Positions 42,766 through 55,917 are shown, numbered from the stretch's first letter. The stretch is DNA of 64,000 nt from Notamacropus eugenii (GCF_028372415.1 NC_092878.1:136166750-136230749); one strand, 5' to 3'. The notes: a model not told the origin generated them from the sequence alone. Numbers and translations are program-made.

Positions 42766-44121
42766 TAATAATCATAATAATATTAACCATAAAGTTTAAA
42801 AATATTCAGAAGGAAAATAAAGCCATGGGGAATGTGAAAATAAAAAAGACATTTTTTTTATTTTGTCATGTGTGCATTTTTTAAGAAGTAATTATACTAA
42901 GAGACTATTTTATTGTTTGTTCACTGTAATGTTGATTTTTGTGGATGTTTACTCAATTTAGAATTAAAAAATTTGCAGCCCTCGGTGACATCAAACCCTA
43001 GGTGCCGCTTCATCTGAATGACAAAAAAAAAAAAAAAAAAAGAAAGAAAAAGAAAAAGCATCTGGATGTCCAATTTCAGGCCATGGCATTTGTCATTTTT
43101 CTTAGGATCTTCTCTATTCATTTGTATTCCAATATTAAGGCTCAATCTATCCCCCAAAATGAACCAATCAGCTACTTCTATAGTTTGACCTACATTACCA
43201 CAGTTTTGAAATAAAAGGCAATTTCCCTGAGTATCTTATACTCTCAAATAGAAATCTATAGAAATAAGATTAAGAAACAAAATTTAAGTAGTTTTAAAAC
43301 TAACAAACTACAGTTCTTAGATTACAAATAGACTTATCTAGTGATTCAAGAGCCAAACCTTCCTCCTACCCTCATGGAGATGCTAGGAGTCAGAGTCACC
43401 ACTCTTGGTTCTGGGGGCTGTTTCTTTTTGTTTTGTTTTGTTTTGTTTTAACAATGTGTGTATCATTGCTGAGGGGTTTGCTCTGTAAGGTAACAAAGAG
43501 TCTCCTATTTGTTCAGGAGCTGGAGGATTTAGAAACTAAGTGGATGCACAGAAGGGAAAAGTCTACCCCACCCCTACTCCCCCATTGTTTTGAGAAGTAT
43601 CCCAAGAACTGGGGCGGGGAGGGTTGGCTGGCCCATTCTCTAACCTGGCTGCCAAGGGGCCAGGGGCACATGAAAGTTAAAGCCTGTAGCCTACTGAGAC
43701 AAGCCAAAACCTAAGTTGGAATTGCCTTTTTATCTGTTGGCTCTTTCCGTATCCTAAGTTAAATAGTACCTATCCAAAGATGAATGTGTCCAGAATTGAA
43801 AGTGACTACGAGACTGAGAGGTCCAGAGGTTCTGGACCCCATTATAGAAGTGTTTGGTTGCTGGAATGCCAGCAAAAAAAGCTTTTGGAACAGAGAGAAT
43901 GACAACTGACAAAGGGATTGGCTCAAGCCTGGCAATTTTAGCAACAAATTTGTGCCAAGCCAAAGTGATATGTCAAGTGTCTTTTTACATGTAAATGCAA
44001 GCAGTCTTCAATGCTGCCTTATGTTCTGAGGAGCTTAAGTATCAGCCTCCCAGCAGACTGTACCAGTCGTTTTAAGTTACCGAATCCTGTTCTGGGCTTG
44101 GGAACCTTTTTACCTTTAGTC

Positions 44122-44122
<1 letters not shown>

Positions 44123-44175
<53 letters not shown>
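44123..44175. repeat. (GT)n microsatellite
   Basis: A perfect TG run of about 26 dinucleotides. Confidence 0.95.
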
Positions 44176-44180
<5 letters not shown>

Positions 44181-46614
44181 ACTTGTCTCATCTCTAATTC
44201 ATGGTATGCACTGAGTACTAACTTCTCATTAGGGAGATCCTAGACATGAGTTATAAGTAACTGTTCCTGAATTTCTTAGATGGGGGACTGAATGCACCAA
44301 AGAGTCTGAGAACTGACAACTTAATCCCTCTTATGAGATGTGGGTTGCCCAAGACTGAATCTGGTCCAAACCCCATGCCTGGGTCCAGAGCAACAGCACT
44401 TGGGTGGTAAAGGGAGTGCCTTGTTGCACTATACACTGTGGACTTAGTAGCAATTTCTCAAGTTCAAACAGGCATAGAGTTGCTGTCCATTCAAACTATT
44501 CTTATGTAGCCTGGATAATTTTACTTTCTTCCCTTATCAGCCTACATAGAAAAGAAATACTAGGATAGTTCTCAACATCTCAGAATTCTTCATTTATATC
44601 ACAGAAAGATTCCTTCTAAGAGGGAGCTTGAGGCAAATAGCTTCTGCCTTCCCCACACCAGTGGCCTCTCATTCCTCAGTAATGAATGAGGTAGGAAGGA
44701 AAGTATGCTGCTGTAAGATGAAGAAGAATAGTGTGCAAGAGGAAAAAAAATATGCTACAGTGCTATGGGTATTGAGGTAGTCAATTCACACAAGAATAAA
44801 AAGACTGCCTTCTGTCAATAAAGAATTGGATTAGATCATATAAAATTGCTAGTGGATCGAGTTTTCAGCAGCGAGGGATAGCTAACTAAGAAGATGAGGT
44901 GTAGAAACAAACAAGTTTTAGGGTTTGGCAACACACAAGAGGAGACAGGACAAGGAATCCATGGATTCCAAGGTAGACGACAGTGTGCAGTTGAAATGGT
45001 TCATTGTAGGGGCAAGCCTGACAAAAGACAAAAGCCAAAGGATGATGGCCTGGGAAACTGAGGGATAGAAGGACAGGAGATAATTCCATTATTTAGAAGA
45101 TGTACTAGCTTTATTTTAAAAAATGATGGGAAAGATGGAAAATGGAGGAAATCGGTCACTCTATGTCATTAAGGAAGATTTACATGTAAGAAGGAGCCAA
45201 AAAAGCACAACAAACAGACAGCTGTAAAACAACCCAAGTATAACACAAGTAGCCTCCAAATATTTAAACTCTGTGCCCTCAGCCCCAGCCCTCCCAGAAA
45301 GGTCCACTGAAATACTGGAATGTCAATGAAGGGTTTACATCATAACATGAACAAGAATGATAAAGGTTCAGAAGTCATAGGTGAGTTACCATCTGCACGG
45401 ACAGAAAGAATATTCACACCAAGAGATTAATGATCCATCAAAATATAAATATACCACTAAAAAAACCAAAGATTTTCAAACCTGATCGTATAAAATGAGA
45501 TATTGTAACAGATATAATCACTGTGACACAAAATTCATGTAAGAGAGGGTAATTGATGATTTAGTGAAACAAGAAAACATATCCCAAATGAGAATTAATC
45601 TCATTTCCAATTAAGACTCAAAAAGCTATTTTTCCTCTACTAACATGTGATGAATCTAATGTGAGAAGGCAATCCTCCATTATGAAGAGCAAAGCCCCCT
45701 AGGGCATCCATGCATGATGCCCCAAACTAAGAATTTGAGAACTTTATTGGAATTTTGCAGGCCAGCATCTCACTCATTTCCATTGGATGAGAATATCTTG
45801 TTAATAGAGGCATGTTTGGAATATCTTCACAGAGTTGAACTAAGCTCAAACAACTGAATTAGTTTTTTGCCCAAGTTATCTAGAACCCAATTTCAAGTAA
45901 GTGTCTCCTGCTCAAATCATAGATAGTTGAAGTACAGCTCTGAGTTCTAATCAGCTGTACCACTTAACCACCATGTGGGGACATCATCTAACCTCTCCAA
46001 CCCTTTTCAGGTCAGACTGACTCCTCAGGTCACTTCTAATTCTGAATTTATGACCTCTATGTGGCCTACAAACCCTGACTTCCCTTGTGATAAAATTACC
46101 ATGCACTTAACATTGATGGCTTTCATTTTCCTTATCATGAAAATAATTCCAAATACTGCGTGAATTTGAAAGGAAGGAACTACAGGAAACGTAAACCAAG
46201 TAACAGATGATGGCAAAATCCAAGCCTCAGGAAGAAAAAATAATCCTCCAAAGGAAGCCAAGAAGAAAAGGCATCACCCTGGCTAAAGGCCTTCTGAGTA
46301 TCCTTCTCCAACTGTTCCTGCCTGACTCTCAATATTATTTTCCAGAATAATCTTCTATTATTGTTATAGTTGAGAGCAAAAAGAATCGTTTCATCAAAGT
46401 AACTTTCAGCTCACACCTAAAACTGACATTTTTCCCACTCTGATGAATGTTTCACTAACAATACCAGTTTTCTTTCAAACTGAGAAAAAACAGACTCTAT
46501 CTCCTGAGCTGACTCTAATGGGGAATGGGATCCAACCAAAATGATCCATGAATGCTCACATTCTCAGTTAAGTTTGGTGAACGTAGAAGTTAGGCCATGG
46601 ACATCAAATACTTC

Positions 46615-46830
46615 TTTTAGTCAATCAGTTTAAAAAAGCGTTTATTAAGCACCTACTAGGAACTGAGCTGAGTGCTGGGAAAAGAAAGAGAGAAGGGAAG
46701 AAGAATTTATATTATATCTATGTGCCAGGCAATGATCTGAGTATTAGGAAAGGGAAGCGGGAAGCAAATAAACATTTATATTACCCCTACTACGTGCCAG
46801 GCACTGAGCTAAACATTGTTTATAAATATT
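46615..46830 (+). repeat. Old interspersed repeat pieces (TTTATTAAGCACCTACT type)
   Basis: GTTTATTAAGCACCTACTAGG and CTGAGCTGAGTGCTGGG open it. ACTACGTGCCAGGCACTGAG, AAACATTGTTTATAAATATTC follow and resemble a second MIR-like head. Confidence 0.6.
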
Positions 46831-46959
46831 CTCATGGATCCTTTGGTACTCAGAAGAATGAATGGGGCTATCAAGGCTCAGTAGCAACCTACAGTTCATG
46901 CCATGACAATATCTCTAAGTAAGATATTCTTTAACAAATAGTTTCTTACATTTAGAACT

Positions 46960-47545
46960 ATGTCCCTGAAATTACTGAATGGTCCAAACCCTTTGACCCA
47001 GTGATATCACTACTAGATACTCAGAAGAAGAAGACCTATTTGCACAAAAATATTTATACCATGTCAGCTCCAAAAGGGAAACAAAGAAGGTACCCACCTA
47101 TGTAGAATGGCTAAACCAAATATAGTACATGAATATAATGAAATATTATTGTGCCATATGAAATGACTAAATGGACAATTTCAGAGGAATCTAGGGAGTA
47201 AGCAGAACTAGAAAAATTTCTACAATGACAATATTATAGACAAAACTACCAACTAGCAAAGACTTTAGAACTCTAACCACTGTAATGACAAACATGAAAC
47301 ATACCACCCACTTGCTGTCAAAGAGGCTATGGATTTAAAATGCAAAATGATATATACACGTTTAGGTGTAGTCAATGTGGAAATTAGTTTAGCCAGGATA
47401 TGTACTTTTTAAAAAATTCTATTTGTTATGAGGGTTTAATCTTTTGGTTTTTATTTGTTATTGCTGTTGATATTAAATTAGGTGGGGGGGGGGACAGTAA
47501 AAGGAAGAGATAATACATGCCTATTAAATTGATTGACTAATTTTT
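46960..47545 (+). mobile_element. Old L1 3' end
   Basis: CTTTGACCCAGTGATATC, CAAAAATATTTATACC, GAATGGCTAAACCAAATATAG and AATGAAATATTATTGTGCC mark the ORF2 C-terminus. A G-rich run and an A-rich end follow. Confidence 0.82.
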
Positions 47546-48054
47546 TTAAACCCCAAATGGAAACTTCCACTTGCAGCTGGGTTATCTATAACAATGAAGA
47601 GGGGGACCCAAAAAAAGGGATGAATGCTCAAAAGGAAACAATCATTTCATTCTTCTAATCTTTTGTCTTCTAGGACTAACTCCACATTTTTTTTTCAGAA
47701 TTGCAGAGTGCCTAACAAAGATGGACTAGTCATGTGGGAAGGGAAAGAGATTTGAGGCAATCAGTCTCCACAATCGAATGATCCAGAACACCAAGGCTGC
47801 CATTAACCAACAAAATGTTTCATATAATTGGAAAAACAACAGATTGGCAAAGTTCTCTGTAGTTTATCGGATAAATAGGATCGTCAACAAAGAAGTAGCT
47901 TTGTATTGTTACATCTCTGTTACATCTCTTGCCCTACTCAACACTTCAGCAACCAATGGCAAAATGCAGGTCTGCGTTTTAAAAAATACATAATTATAAG
48001 CGACCTTAAATATCAACAAAATTAATTTTTAACATTATGCTTTATATTTGAATA

Positions 48055-48830
48055 AATGAATTCCAATATTCAAAATACTCCCTAACAGTCTGTCAGTCAC
48101 TCCTCCTGAGTCTCCAACACTTTTTTTTTTTGCTCATCCATTCCTATACATTTCAAAAGATCCAAGTCTGTACTCTGTTTTCCTGGTTCTACCTATTTTA
48201 AAAATTACTTTCTAAGTTTTTCCAGATCTCTTCATGTCTTTCAGATCTATCAATTTAAATCTAAACTATTTTATGACTACATTATAATTCACTCCATCAT
48301 TGGACATTTTGGATTATTTCCAGTTTGATTCCCCCCCACACACAATTATACATTATGTCTACATAAACATTTGTGAACAGATAGCCCTTTATTTCATTTT
48401 GGTAACATTTTCAAGCTACATTTTCAATTACGGGTCAAAAAGTATGATTTTTTAAAAAATATTCACAACGTACTGCAAGGTTTCTTTCCCAGAAAGATTT
48501 CAAGGTCAATTTCCTTGGGACTGTATGAGTGTATCTGTTTTCCCACAAACTCATTAGTACTGAGTATTCACACTTCTAATCATTTTTAGTCCATTTGGTG
48601 ATTGTGAGGTGGCACCTCAAAGTTATTTTAATTAACATTTGTAAGTGAGCGAACATGTCTTCCCAAGAGATCAACTATATGTTTTCTTCTATGTAAACAG
48701 TATGCTCATGTCCTTTGAGCATTTTATCCATTAGATACTGCGTTGTCCTTGAATATTTTAAACAATGCCCTATAGAATTTGTGTCATGATTTTATACACC
48801 CTATTAGCCATGATTATCATATGCAGTTGG
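48055..48830 (-). mobile_element. Old L1 3' region
   Basis: Antisense landmarks are TTTCCTGGTTCTACC, CATTATAATTCACTCC, GGTCAAAAAGTATGATTTT, CCACAAACTCATTAGTAC and TGAGGTGGCACCTCAAAG. The last blocks parallel the VGCGEIGTLLHCWW-type part of L1 ORF2 in antisense. Strongly diverged. Confidence 0.7.
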
Positions 48831-49324
48831 ATGTGCCCATCAGCTAGCCTTTAGGAGACAGACAGTACATATGGACAGTAAATTGAGCCTAGGGTTAAAC
48901 AGGAAAAGGAAAGTAGCTAGCATGTTGTCTTTGGGAAATTACAAGACTCCTTAAAAAGTCCATTAATAAGGTCAAAGGCGAGGTACAAGATGGATGAGAT
49001 CAGACTACAACATAGAAACAATTAGTAACTTCAAAGAGGGTCAGGAGCAAAAGAGGTCATCAGCTGTATGCTAGGAAGAGAAAAATAGGTTGGTAAGGGA
49101 AGATGGAGGGACCATCAGAGACCCTGTGGATATCCTGGGTGTGTCAGAAAAGGCCTCCTCAACTCTGAGTAGATCGATCCCCTGAGAAGATCTTGTGGAC
49201 AAGAATGCCACCTCTATCCCTAAAGGGAACATCTAAATCTTTAAGATAATAGATCCATTTGAGTTTATTTTTCACAAACATTTTCTCTTTTCTCTCTTGT
49301 TATGGCGGCATGCAGGATTGTGGG

Positions 49325-49680
49325 CTTTGTTGGTATATTTGCCCTTCATTCTTGAAGAGGACTGTGACATCAGGGAGATGATCACATGACTTGGAGTTGG
49401 TTTTGATTTTAGTGAGGCAGGGCTGTGCAAGGTCACCAGTCTCACTTTCTCCTCCTGACCCATCTGGGTCCAGTGGCCTAGAACTAGAAGGAACTTCACA
49501 AGAACCTCATCTAGTACAACTGGCATGGTTCACAGACGGAGAAATTAAAAGCTCAGGGAGATTAACTGATTTGCCCAAGGTCATATGGGTGGCTGAAGGA
49601 CTTGGCAGAAGAAGTGGGCAGTAAGACTTGGACCCAGGTCTTCTGCATCCAGAGCCAGTGTTTTCTGAGTCATATTTCTT
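49325..49680 (-). repeat. RTE-tail (MAR1) fragment followed by CR1/MIR fragment
   Basis: About 49325-49481 has CCTTCATTCTTGAAGAGG, TGTGACATCAGGGAGATG and GACCCATCTGGGTCCAGTGG. About 49482-49680 has TAGAACTAGAAGGAAC, ACCTCATCTAGTACAACTGG and ATTTGCCCAAGGTCATATGG. Confidence 0.8.
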
Positions 49681-49859
49681 TAAGCGTGACTACGTGCTTC
49701 TATTTTGTCATCAATAATTTCTTCACCTTGTTGCTGCTACTGCTGCTTTTTATTATATGTCCATTATTATATGACCTGATATTCTACTGACATAGAAGAA
49801 TTCCTAGTAAAGAAACTCCCTTTACCACATAAATTAGAACCTCCTATAACTTCTAGTCT

Positions 49860-50215
49860 TAAGAGAGTTGCCTGAGGTATTGACATATTAAGCAACTTTC
49901 CTAAGGTCACAAAGCTCAAGTGTCAGAGATAGAATTTGAACTCAGGTCTTTTTGACTTCAAGTTGACCCTTGAGCCACTAAGCAATAGAGCCTCTCATTG
50001 ATTAACAGGTATTTATCTCCTTTCAAAAGCTGAGTTTAAAGTATCATGCTATTTTCTTCTGCCTTTTTATGGCTCATTTGAAAATGCTGAAGTCTAGAAT
50101 GTAAGATGCACTTGGTGTAAGAGGCAGCGGACTTAGAAACCAGTAAAAACTGGGTTGAAGGTGCGCCTCTGAAAAGTACTGACTTGTGACCCTAGACAAG
50201 TCTCTTAACCTCGAG
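49860..50215. repeat. Two MIR fragments, - then +
   Basis: About 49860-49995 is antisense (TTCCTAAGGTCACAAAGC, GAATTTGAACTCAGG). About 50115-50215 is sense (CTTGTGACCCTAGACAAGTC). Confidence 0.7.
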
Positions 50216-50224
50216 GTATAAGTA

Positions 50225-50285
50225 TATATGTGTGTGTGTGTGTGTGTATATACATATATAGGTATATTTATATTTATATATAGTT
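50225..50285. repeat. (TG)n(TA)n low-complexity tract
   Basis: ATGTGTGTGTGTGTGTG runs into TATATACATATATAGG and on to an AT-rich stretch. Confidence 0.8.
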
Positions 50286-50439
50286 CTGTTTTCTCTATTT
50301 ATGAAACTGCTTATAGAAAAATAAATTTTATGTTAAGAAACACTTTGGATAAATGCCAAATGTTTTACTATATTGTTGTCATTTTCTATTAAGAAATTAT
50401 TCATTGTTCCTAAAATTTATTTTTGATCATTCATTCTTT

Positions 50440-50583
50440 TCTTTTTTTTCTTTTTTTTTAGCAATCTGCTTACATGACTTACCCAGGGTCTCACAGCTAG
50501 TAAGTGTCTGAGGCCAGATTTGGACTCAGGTCCTCCTGACTTCAGGGCCAGTGTTCTATCTACGGTGCCACCTAGCTGCTCCT
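50440..50583 (-). repeat. tRNA-derived SINE
   Basis: A T-rich start at 50440-50459 is the poly(A) tail in antisense. CAGCTAGTAAGTGTCTGAGG, GGACTCAGGTCCTCCTGAC and GTGCCACCTAGCTGCTCC follow. Confidence 0.9.
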
Positions 50584-50589
50584 GTCCCT

Positions 50590-51780
50590 TAATTCTTAAG
50601 GATTAAATTATTTAGTCTTCCACTGAGTTTGAATTTTTTTCAGAATTTATTATATTTAGTTATAATTATTTATATAATTATTATAATTATTCAGAATTTA
50701 TTATAATGTTTATTGCTCTGTGGTCAGTAAAGCATGGATCTAATAGTTCTTTTCCTGAATTTGTGAGATTTTTATGCCCTAGAAAGAATATGGTCAATTT
50801 TTTAAAGATATCAAGGATAACTGGTAATATGTATATTTCTTTTGATTCCCATTTTGTAATTATTAGAGCTCTATAATATGTCAGCTATTTCTATTATTAC
50901 TATTATTATAATTTGTCTGCAATTAAAATTCTACCCTCAGCAGCTTTTTTCCCCCCAATATGTGTTGTGATGTTCTTGACTCAGTCTCGGTGTACAGATT
51001 TGGTTTTATTTTATACAGGTTCATGAAGAAACATTAGTATTTTGATTTATTAAATCTATAAATTGACTTTAAGCATTTCATCATTTGATCATGTTCTTGC
51101 AATCCATCCATGAACCTTAAATGTGCCTCTAGTTATATTTTATTTATTCTATCCACTATGATTTTATAGCTGACTATCTATCCTTATAGAAAGAAATGAT
51201 ATACCCTACTGTGTATGTGTAGGTAAGTTAATTAACAAGTATTTTTTTCTTATTGTCATAAAAAAGATTTATTTTTTTTAAATTTCTTTTCATGACATTA
51301 AAGTACATCATGCAATCCTGCCAAATTCATTATTTGAAATATTATTTTTGTTTAGACTGATTCTAGGTATAGGATTATGCTATCTGAAAATGCTAATTTA
51401 ACCTCTTAATTTATAATCTCAATCCTGCTATTATTGTTTTCTAAATTCACTGTGATTACTAATATTTCCAGTATCATGTACAACAGGAATAGAGCAAGGA
51501 TACACATTGCTTAATACATTAACATGCTTTAGTTTCTTCCATCTTATTTCATCTTTCACTTCCCATAGTACCTAATTTTGATGGGTATTTTTCTGTTTGT
51601 CCATTGTATATCATGCTGCCTCCTAGTTTCAAGTGGGTTCATCCAATTTTAATAATGAAAAATCTCTCCATTTTACATCTTCTTACTGTTTATATCATGA
51701 AGGAATATTAGGTTTTCATCCAAGTCAATTCTATGTCTATTGACAGTCACATGACCACCTTGCATTGTATTTAATTACTA
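50590..51780 (-). mobile_element. Old L1 ORF2 fragments (endonuclease to RT)
   Basis: In antisense, 50700-50960 carries CTGTGGTCAGTAAAGC, GAGATTTTTATGCCC and CAGCAGCTTTTTTCCCC, matching the endonuclease region. About 51290-51780 carries the RT part, including the eroded QGCPLSPLLF-like block near 51500 and the SIDAEKAFD-like block near 51735. Order and spacing suggest one very old, deleted L1. Confidence 0.6.
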
Positions 51781-51844
51781 TATATTTTTATATGTATATA
51801 TTCGCCATATATGTATACATATGAATACATTCATACTTATCTCC

Positions 51845-51945
51845 TTATTAGAATATAAACTCCTTGAGTAAAAATTGTTTCATTATATGTATGATCTAAC
51901 ACAGTACTTGGCACATGGTAGATCCTTAATAAATTCATGTGATTT
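51845..51945 (+). repeat. L2 3' tail
   Basis: TTAGAATATAAACTCCTTG, ACACAGTACTTGGCACATGG and CCTTAATAAATTC. Confidence 0.8.
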
Positions 51946-52544
51946 GGTTGATTATTATATATTGATAGCTTTTCAGATGTTGAACAATCTTACCAAAGCT
52001 GATAAAAATCCTATTTGGTTAGGTCATAATGAAAAATATTTATTTTTAAATGAATGGCTATTACCCATTAGCTGCCTTCAAAAAATACCATTTTATTTGT
52101 ATTTAAACTGATCTATAGTTTTATCTTTTTAGGTGTTGTCTTTGTTATGTTTTAAATTAATATTGAATTTGCCTCAGAAAAGTGGTTACTCTCTCTTCTT
52201 TTTTTATACTTGTGAATAATTTATAATACAGATTATTTGTTCTTCAAACTTTTGAAAAAATTTACCCAAGAACTTGTCTAGAACAGGTAATTTTGTGAGC
52301 TAATTCCCTAGTGGTTTGTCTTAATTCCTGCTGAGACTAGCTGAATTTATATTTAGTATTTCCTGATGATACCTTTCTACTAACAGGTGTTTAAATTTTC
52401 TCCTTTTGTGCCAATCACTTTAGACTCATATTCTAATTTTCTTATTTCTGTTATAGTTGCCAAAGTTTATATGCCTCATTTTGTTTAAATTTTAACTGCA
52501 AGTAGTAATAAGTTAAAATACATGACTAGATCTGAGCCAATAAA

Positions 52545-52645
52545 TCTAGTTCTTCTACTGTATGTAGGTATCTCTTTGTAAAGTCCTTGAGGACAGGGAC
52601 TGTCTTTTGGATCTTTCTGTATCCCCAGCACTTAGCACAGTATCT
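52545..52645 (+). repeat. L2 3' tail
   Basis: GTCCTTGAGGACAGGGAC, TCTGTATCCCCAGCACTTAG and ACAGTATCTGG. Confidence 0.8.
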
Positions 52646-53384
52646 GGAACTTTGATTTGTAGATTTTTGTTGCTAATTATATAGTCTGTGGGATATATAA
52701 TTTGGGGATTATAATTCTATTCTTTATTTTTTTATATGTTTGTCCAATTTTATCATTTTTCTTGTATTTTTTTAAACAATCTGATTGTAACCATTGTAAC
52801 TTGTACTTTTATAGGTTGGTTTTTTTTTGAGAAATGGAAGAAAACTTTGTAATTCTCAATTATAACAACTAAGAGACTCAGGAATAGGTAGACAGGCTTT
52901 CTTCATGCTGAGTACCTACGAATTCTTTTCTTTTTTTATTTCAATGTCCTTGCCTCCTCAGAAAAATTTTCTTCCCTTAGGTCCTCAAGTAGGGTATCTA
53001 GTTCTTGTTTTTTCCAGATATCTCTGGAATTCCACTTAATGTAAGGGTTGAGTCTCTTGCTTCATCAGGTCTGTCACTTTGTCTGCACATCTACTACTTG
53101 TCTTTTAGGTTCTGTTACACTGAGAGCTATTTTTGTTACCAGTGGATTTTTTTTCATTTATTTTGCTGTGTGATACTTCCATAGATTTTTCTATTGATGA
53201 ATTTGCATCCTTACTTACTTGAGTACATTTGTATTTCACTCTATTGTAACTTTTCCGCATCATTGTTGTATCACTTTCAACCATGTTTTAACTTGCACTT
53301 TCGGGAGAGGGGCATTTTATCCCTTGGATTGTTTATATGATAGAATTTCCTACCATATTACAAATTTCTTTTATTTACTCATTG

Positions 53385-53505
53385 TTGTTGCTGTTTGTCC
53401 TTCATTGCCGAAGATGACCCTGCCATCAGAGAAATGACATGACTTGCACTTGACTTTGTTTTGAGTGAGGGAGGGCTGTGCAGGTCACCAGCCTCTTATC
53501 TCCAT
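53385..53505 (-). repeat. RTE/MAR1 3' tail fragment
   Basis: TTTGTCCTTCATTGCCG, GCCATCAGAGAAATGACATG, TTTGAGTGAGGGAGGGC and TGCAGGTCACCAGCC. Confidence 0.85.
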
Positions 53506-54660
53506 TCAAAAGGTTACAGCAACAGAAGAGGTGGGCGTTCCAAAGGCAACCTGAGTGGGAGCTATAGCCTCATGAATCTTGACTTTGGAGGTAATGACTA
53601 GAAGTTCCTACCTACACTGGAGATAGGAGTCGTAGCTGAAGAGGCTTCTGTACAGAGAATGATATTGGGGGTGAGGGGATGGATGAGGCAGAGGGTACAA
53701 GTTGTCCCCAACTAAAGATGTGAGCCCAGACTGTGACAGTAGATGATCTAGGCTGAAGTTGGGAGGTCTATCTGGAACCTGTTAGAGGCCAGCAGAGTGA
53801 AAGAATTGTGAGCTTGTATAATTGACCTGGTAGCCCTCAGTGGTTAGATGTGGGTAGACCTCACAGTGGCATCTAGGAGTTGGCATTAGGAATGTTGCAG
53901 ACACTCTGGTAACTGTTAAAGGAGGCAGCTGTGGATGTGGGCAGATATCCAGCTAACTGCTGGCAGATACAGCTGTGGATGTAGGCAGATATCCTGCTAA
54001 CTGCTGGAGGATACTGTGGACAGATATATTGGTATCTCTTAGAAGCCAGAAATATGGAAGGGAAAGAAAGACTGTTGTCCAGCTACCCTGATTTGAGATC
54101 TGGATGAGAAAAGGGGGATGAGCTTGGGTGACTTGAAAAAATATGTCATAAAACTGAGGAGTAAATCTGCCACAGAAGTTTGGAGGAAAACCTGGCTGTC
54201 CAATAATGAGGCTATGAATGTTAGTACTTATATATACTGCTTTAAGGTTGGCAAAGCACTGTGCAGATATTTCTTTTTATCCAGCATCCATTGAGAAACT
54301 GAACCTTATTGGTCTCTGAGTGGTGAAGGTGAGAAGAAGAGACCTGGAACGAGACTTGGTCTGAATGACAGAGGTGGGCACAAGACACCTGAGTGGAGTC
54401 TTTGGGCTTCGGGAGAGAAATTAACTGGAAGGAGGCCAGTTCTACAGAATCTGCACCAGCTGAGCCTCTTTCCCTGAAACTGCTCGAAAAGATTTAAATC
54501 ATTTATTGTTTGTGTCTTTATGGGGAAGGTGGAATTTTTAGGCTGTTAAGATGATTTAGGTAGGACTGAAACCCCTGTCTTTTCATTCACCATCTTAATT
54601 AAAGTCCTAATAATTATACTTATTAGGTGTTAAATCCAATATTGGTCCCAGCACCAAGTA
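53506..54660. other. Unassigned GC-richer block with a 44-bp tandem repeat
   Basis: Base composition shifts from T-rich to balanced. Two units of 44 bases (CAGCTGTGGATGTGGGCAGA... and CAGCTGTGGATGTAGGCAGA...) lie at 53926-53969 and 53970-54013, with a third degraded unit to about 54035. The block has no long open frame and no transposon signature that I recognise. Confidence 0.5.
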
Positions 54661-55571
54661 ACAAGAAGAAGTAACCAATACTGCCCTCAATGCTTCTGTT
54701 CTTGCTCTCATAAAAAAAAAATGGGTAAAGTCTCAGTTATTAGGAAAGCTGATCCTTCCAGCTGTGACCCAATTCAGGGATTTACCTTTTAGGTATTTTC
54801 TAAAGTAAATGTCACTTTATTGTACTCAGTAGGATTTACTGATTTCCTGGGCTGTATTTGAGTTCAGTGGAGACATCTTGCCCAGCTATCCTGAGCTGGC
54901 TACTCAGAAACTGTATCTGTTTTAGAAGTTGACCCAAAGGGTTTCAACAACATATCCTTTGGAGTTACTATGGCAACCACACAGCATCCTCTTTACAGTA
55001 TCTCCAGGGCTCCCAGGCTCATCAAATTATAAACTGGAGCCCAAGACCCACGGATCAAAGAATGAATTGATGTAAGAACCACAGCATGTGTGCCTCTTCA
55101 CAGGTGCAAAGAGGATGGCTTCACATGTGGTCATTCCTCTCTAATTAGAGAGGTGGAGGTGGGAGGTTCCCATTCTAGCACTTGGCTGACATTCCTCCAC
55201 CTCTCCTCCCACCAACTCAGCACCCCCGAGGAGGGCAAGACCCTCGTAGGACTCTGTGTTTAAAATGTTTTATTAATGAAGTAGTTCAATATAGTAGATT
55301 AAACTAAATCAATACATTATCCCTATCTAAAAATGTATGACTCATTCTATACCTACCATCTACCATCTCACTGTTGAAGCACGCTGTACCATCTGAAGTC
55401 CCCATTAGTCATTGATCCAAGTCTCTGAGATCATGTAAGTTGCTCTCTTACTCCTGCTTACTTTACTTTGCATCAGTTCATAAATCTTCCCATGTTTCTC
55501 TGACTCTCTCATATTTATTATCTCTTATGGGATAGGAATATTCCCTTACATTCATGTACCACAATGTGTTT

Positions 55572-55712
55572 TGTTTTTTATTTAAATAATTCATTTTTCC
55601 CAATTACCTGTGAAAATAATTTTTAACATTTGTTTTTTCTTAAAATTTTGAATTCCAAATTTTCTCCCTCTTTTCCTCCCTTCCTTCCTCCCTCCCTCAG
55701 CTCGATATAATA
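55572..55712 (-). mobile_element. Short L1 3' end with 15-bp target-site duplication
   Basis: A 141-base insertion reads TTTCCCAATTACCTGTG, TTTAACATTTG and ATTCCAAATTTTCTCCC. It is flanked by TACCACAATGTGTTT (55557-55571) and TACCACAATCTGTTT (55713-55727), one mismatch in 15. Confidence 0.88.
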
Positions 55713-55731
55713 TACCACAATCTGTTTGGAT

Positions 55732-55917
55732 CAGGGGTGGGGAAATAGTGACCTTTTAGATCCTTGAGTGCAGCCTTTTGACTCAATCCAACTTTTACAG
55801 AATAAATCTTTTCATTAAGGGAAATTTGTTCTGTGAAGTTTGGTTTCAGTCTAAGGGCCACACTGGAGCACCTAGAAGGTTCCATGTTGCCTCAAGGCTG
55901 AAGGTACTCCACCCCTG
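55732..55917. mobile_element. hAT-type MITE ('CAGGGGTGGGG' family)
   Basis: It starts CAGGGGTGGGGAAATAGTG and ends with GGTACTCCACCCCTG. Inner arms include TGACTCAATCCAAC and TTTCATTAAGGG. Flanking GTTTGGAT and GTTTAGCC fit an aged 8-base duplication, since the L1 reads GTTTAGCC through this point. Confidence 0.87.

Noticed and set aside
53506-54660. Possible long terminal repeat of a retroviral fossil
   Set aside because: No paired copy, no TG...CA ends, and no primer site were recognised, so I left it unassigned.
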